Shown: positions 55,295 through 64,000 of the stretch, one piece after another | Numbering within the stretch: the stretch's first letter is position 1 | How the letters are laid out: each line of letters opens with the position of its first letter | Assembly (NCBI GenBank): GCA_022829145.1 | Contig: CM040745.1 | Span: 23,590,906-23,654,905 of the forward strand | Direction of reading: 5' to 3' | Source: Albula goreensis | Lineage: Eukaryota > Chordata > Actinopteri > Albuliformes > Albulidae | DNA length: 64,000 bases | The notes under the pieces: generated by a model | Database searches by the model: none | Seen by the model: the letters and a program-made list of their open reading frames with translations, nothing else | Told to the model about the DNA's origin: nothing | Made by a program: the position numbers and the translations under genes

Positions 55295-56250
55295 GTATCT
55301 ATTTAAACATTTATATCTTCACATTGGGTATGGATAGTACATTGAACACACCCTTTGCACCAACAGTATGAAAAACTACTGAATTCAGAATGGTTTGGCA
55401 ATACTGGTTGACACTCGTACATCACTTTAGCCTGCCTATTTCGTCCCTCAGTACATTTGAAACTAGTGCAGCCCTTTAAAAATACAATCCAGAAACATTT
55501 ATGGAACAAATTTATGCAAATGTATGGTTAAGACCACTTGTTTATTACCTCGCCTGTTCTAGCTCACTGTATGTACATTTGTAAGTTTCTCTGGGTGAGG
55601 GCATCTGTGAAAAGCCTAAAAGTAAATGTAAAATCTAATTACCAGAAAATGTTACTTTGGGTTGATACATTTCAGGTATTTTTCCCCATAAACAATTATA
55701 TTTCATGTTACTTCCCCTACAAGCTTTCATTGACCGTTCTTTGTAGTGCTCCATACAGATGTATCTGAAATGTCTCCCTGTAGACTATATTCAATGCTAA
55801 ACTCACAAAAACTTGCTTTAAAGAAGGCACACTGTAGTGTTAATTGTAGGGTCTGTTCTGCTGCGAATACTACCTCTTGTCAGAAGGCCCGTATTCATTT
55901 TACTGTGACAGCCATTTCAATGAATTCACCCTTCAGAAATAAACTGTCTCATAAGTAGACAAAGGCCAGGAAGTGCCATCACTCTAATTTGTTCTGTAAT
56001 TCTAATTAATGCATCAAATGTATTACATGAACTACTTTTACAGAACTACAAATAATGCTTTTGATAACACATTTTCAGAGGAAAAACTATTTAAAAAAAT
56101 CAAATTCACTTTTCAGTAAAGACTTTTATTACACAACTAAAATATTACAATATGAAATATTCTGAAATCCAAAATACAAGGTTGACTCATTACATAAAAT
56201 TAACTGCACACTGTAAGAAAAAAATCATGTTAAGTAAGGTTTGAATTGGA

Positions 56251-56443
56251 GGTGTCAAACTCCAGTCATTGAGGCCTTAGTGTTTGCAGGTTTTTGTCAT
56301 TTCGTCCGTACCTGCAGCTAACTTTTACTTTTGAAATAAGGTGTATGGATTCCTCAGCCAACCAATAAACTGAGCCACTTTAACACTGAAACATACAAAA
56401 AACCAGCAGACACTGTGGCACTCTTGTACTGCATTCTGACACC
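56251..56443. mobile_element. non-autonomous DNA element with ~45-bp terminal inverted repeats
   Basis: The left end starts GGTGTCAAACTCCAGTC and runs to AGTGTTTGCAGGTTTTT. The right end, reversed, starts GGTGTCAGAATGCAG and runs to AGTGTCTGCTGGTTTTT. The ends align over about 45 bases with scattered mismatches. The left end is a motif commonly interspersed in fish genomes. No clear target duplication was found. Confidence 0.75.
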
Positions 56444-57933
56444 AGTTCAGATGAAACGGTATCAATATCACCTCCACATTAGGAACTGACCACCTATATT
56501 AAGACATTGTATATCAATGTTTAGGAATGACAAATTCTGGTCTATGTAACGAAGTGTTAATGAAAAAAAGATAACATTTACATACTTATCAGTATCATAT
56601 GTATCAGCTACATAGACATTGCTTTTTAATTGTCTTTATTTCATTGGAATGACTTAACATTTATTAACTTTCATGATCTAAATAACTGAAGGTAATAACA
56701 GTTCTTTATTCTGAATTATTTAGATCACAAATGTTTCAAAGTACATGAAATTAGCTTTTATGAGCAATATTTTTGTTTTTGTCAGATGGAAACAGTGGTT
56801 TCCTATTGTTTACTACCTTACCTTGGAAGTTCCTCTGGCAAAACAGCTGGACAAGAACAATTTGGATGAACAATTTATAAAGGTAGTGAGGAAAACTACA
56901 TTCTCAGTATGATGTGTCATATTGGGAAACTTTTAAGATACATAATTGCCAGGTTTACTTCCCGTTAATTGAAACACAATGACCAATATTCAATTATAGA
57001 GAAAAACAAACAATATGTCAGTTTCTGAATATTGTAAAAATGTACCACTGAACTATCAGTACTGAGAGTATTAAATATGTTCCTAGTATGCATGTGGGGA
57101 GAAAAAAAAACATCAATGCACATGGAGCTTCCAAATGAACACCTGAGGGCAGAGCATGTCTGTTCAATGTTTGTGTGACCCCTGAAGAGATGTTTATAAG
57201 AAACAGCAGTATTCCTGTGAGGAACCGTTGATCCTTAGTGAATGTCTGTGTTCAGTGTATCTGTACAGTGTATTTTTTAGGTGCTTGCTTACATACTGGG
57301 GGAAAAAATACTGAGCCTTACCCATCCAGAACCCTCGAAGTTTACGTGTCATTACAGATTTTCAGCCGTAAAGAAGACAGCTTCTTTTCCAATCTGTAAA
57401 TCAAGCAAAGCGGTTACTCTTACCTGGTCCTAAGTTATTGCTCCATCTTCTTATTTCATGTACTGTTTGAAAAATGCAAAGCCTTGTACTCACTCCCCTT
57501 CCTCTTTCAGGTCTGAAACTAGACCTAGAGTGCATTTTCTGCCAAACTGTAGTAGCTATGACTCAATGGTACTCCCAAATGTCCAGGCACTCTTGCTAGT
57601 CTTTCTTCGCTAGCATCAGCTGTTCTCAGAAGGTATAGCTAGCCTTGAGTGATGCTCACTACCAGCACAGAAACTGCATGCTTTCCTCCCAGGATGTGGC
57701 TCTCGATGCTGCCTCCTCTGTTCTGTAACAAACTGCTGACTGGTCCACTGTGTTGGGGCTGAAGAGGTCCTGTCTTACAGTCATCTGTGCTCCTCCACAC
57801 TGGTCTAACGAGGCCCAACTTCAATCTCAGGTGGCTTTAACAGTCCTGGATGTGTAAGACTGGCACTGGTGGATTTAAGGTTCCACCCTAGGTCTAGCAG
57901 AAGCTCCCTTGTCACAAAGTTGAGGGTGGGGTG

Positions 57934-57965
57934 TCACCGGAAACATAAAAATATACTTCCGGTGA
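57934..57965. repeat. perfect 9-bp stem
   Basis: TCACCGGAA (57934-57942) pairs with TTCCGGTGA (57957-57965) around a 14-base AT-rich loop. Confidence 0.85.
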
Positions 57966-58284
57966 TATTTGATAACAAAATGAAACGGAATACAACAAAA
58001 TGGAAAAATGCAAAAAAACTTCCAACTCCTCCTCCTGAGCCAATGATGCACTAAACTTCATTAGTGAATGTACTATTTCACTTTATTAACTCTTTTTTCC
58101 ACTTCAGTTTTTTAAAATCTAGAATTCTATTTACACATGTTGGATGGAACACATGCCCCTATATCTATGACCTTCTAGACTGCATTTGCTAGTGTTTTGT
58201 TGAGCTTTACACTTATAAAAATGGATTACACATACTAAGCATACAAATTAGAGTTCACCTGATACTGTAACAATCACTGAATAA

Positions 58285-58290
58285 TTTATT
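58285..58290 (-). terminator. hnrnpa3: hnrnpa3 poly(A) signal candidate (distal)
   Basis: AATAAA on the minus strand about 620 bases after the stop. Confidence 0.45.
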
Positions 58291-58471
58291 GGAAAGAAAA
58301 AAAAACAAAACAAAAAATCTGGCACCTTACAGCTCATTTTGTAGCCATTTGTTTCTTACTTCTACTGAACCCTTTGACCACACAAAACTAATTATAATCT
58401 CCAGGAAAAGAGCAACTTAAGACTCCATTCAAAAACTTACCACATGTTCAGTTAAAAAAAGATTCCTTGTT

Positions 58472-58477
58472 TTTATT
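58472..58477 (-). terminator. hnrnpa3: hnrnpa3 poly(A) signal candidate (proximal)
   Basis: AATAAA on the minus strand about 435 bases after the stop. Confidence 0.4.
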
Positions 58478-58909
58478 CCTGATACGACTACCACAGTATA
58501 CATGGGGATTTCTCATAAATGCAAACAAGAAAAAAAGGTAAAAGGGAAAAAAATCTATCGACAAATAAGACCTCAGGAATGTACATCTAATAGACACTTT
58601 CTTTAGCCAATAGCTACTCTCTTGCACCATGTAGCTAGTGGATACAGTCCTTATCAAGGGAACAGTCTGCTGTGTAAGCTGCAGTAACTTTTCTGACTAT
58701 GGATCCTTGCGTGTTCCTCTAAGTCTCTTGGACGACTGCCTCAAAGTAACCTGCAGCTTTCCTGACCACTCCTTTGCTCATCTCCTCTCCTGCTAAGAAC
58801 TGTAGCCTGTTGAATGGATACAGGATAAAACAAATAGTTATTCTAGGTTCACAAACCATTATGCTATTCATTAATGCAATTCTAAAAGCAACTTACCATC
58901 AACAAAAAA

Positions 58910-63570
<4,661 letters not shown>

Positions 63571-63650
63571 TTTGCGATGCACTCTCCTCTGTTCTTAGCG
63601 GAAGAAGGAAGCGTCAACGCCCACGTGAGAGGCTGTGCCGTCATCAGAAA
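63571..63650 (-). promoter_or_regulatory. hnrnpa3: hnrnpa3 5' UTR / core promoter
   Basis: CpG-containing sequence upstream of the start, with a CACGTG E-box near 63622; no TATA box. Confidence 0.4.
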
Positions 63651-64000
63651 CTGATCCTAAATCAGTCCTCACCGCCCATGTGCAGACCTATAGACATGAT
63701 TATGTGTGACATGAAACACCAAAGCAGGAATCTGAAACGTACCAGGTGGTTCTTTGTGGCGAGCTGCATTTCTGAATTTTGCAATTCCTTTGCAAAACGA
63801 ATATTGTAAGATAAAGATTGGTTTAATTCGTATTAGTAAGATAAATGAAAAATGTCACAAATTTTATTTTGGTTCACGAGTATATTACTTACATTTTCCC
63901 TGTACGGTTTCAGCAGCTGCAACGTCCTGTCAGTTTAGTTGCCAGTGTTCTTTTACTGATGCATTAGAGAGTATGTTAAAACTGCAATCAAACGGATGTA
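63651..64000. other. region upstream of hnrnpa3
   Basis: AT-rich; no gene, repeat or motif recognised. Confidence 0.6.

Larger units (their letters stand above)
54589..55310 (+). other. nfe2l2: nfe2l2 3' UTR (inferred)
   Basis: AT-rich sequence with AATAAA signals at 54692-54697, 54876-54881 and 55289-55294; transcript ends are unknown. Confidence 0.5.
55311..58264. other. nfe2l2-hnrnpa3 interval (tail to tail)
   Basis: AT-rich sequence between convergent genes. It contains one terminal-inverted-repeat element (56251-56443), further AATAAA-type signals on both strands (minus 58082-58087), and a short perfect stem (57934-57965). Part may be extended hnrnpa3 3' UTR. No gene was seen. Confidence 0.55.
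58265..58909 (-). other. hnrnpa3: hnrnpa3 3' UTR (inferred)
   Basis: From the stop codon to just past the minus-strand AATAAA at 58285-58290; an earlier signal at 58472-58477 could give a shorter form. Confidence 0.5.

Overview
The window is nuclear DNA of a bony fish, most likely a teleost. It is AT-rich, its genes are split by GT-AG introns, it carries very long CA microsatellites, and it holds fish-type tRNA-derived SINEs and a decayed Tc1-like element. It contains no bacterial operon, CRISPR array or rRNA.

Four protein genes were reconstructed exon by exon from splice sites, reading phase and family similarity. From left to right: (1) the last coding exon and 3' UTR of pde11a (+, 998 to about 3545), a dual-specificity cyclic-nucleotide phosphodiesterase whose other exons lie left of the window; (2) a complete 20-exon agps on the minus strand (start codon 41438, stop 7944), encoding peroxisomal alkylglycerone-phosphate synthase (631 aa), the FAD enzyme that makes the ether bond of plasmalogens; (3) nfe2l2 (+, exons 2-5 at 51994-54588, first exon uncertain), the Keap1-controlled antioxidant bZIP factor Nrf2; (4) a complete 10-exon hnrnpa3 on the minus strand (start 63570, stop 58910), a two-RRM nuclear RNA-binding protein with a glycine-rich tail (345 aa).

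The order and relative strands (pde11a >, < agps, nfe2l2 >, < hnrnpa3) match the human 2q31 block HNRNPA3-NFE2L2-AGPS-(TTC30B/TTC30A)-PDE11A, read in reverse. The TTC30 genes that lie between AGPS and PDE11A in human are not visible here. pde11a and agps are tail to tail, agps and nfe2l2 are head to head across about 8.4 kb, and nfe2l2 and hnrnpa3 are tail to tail. The genes share an ancestral neighbourhood, not a pathway.

The remaining sequence is UTR, intron and intergenic DNA. It holds microsatellites (CA arrays at 21991-22327 and 39043-39195, a 37-base A run, and a cluster of trinucleotide repeats beside the agps promoter), three SINEs, a terminal-inverted-repeat element (56251-56443), a Tc1 remnant (about 47935-48150), an unnamed dispersed repeat present twice (about 42400-42790 and 48460-48830), and a large hairpin just after the agps stop codon. 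I found no convincing new multi-gene system. The points most worth a second look are the agps hairpin with a poly(A) signal in its loop, the uncertain 5' end of nfe2l2, the altered Neh6/Neh3 regions of Nrf2, and the orphan CpG-rich patch between pde11a and agps.
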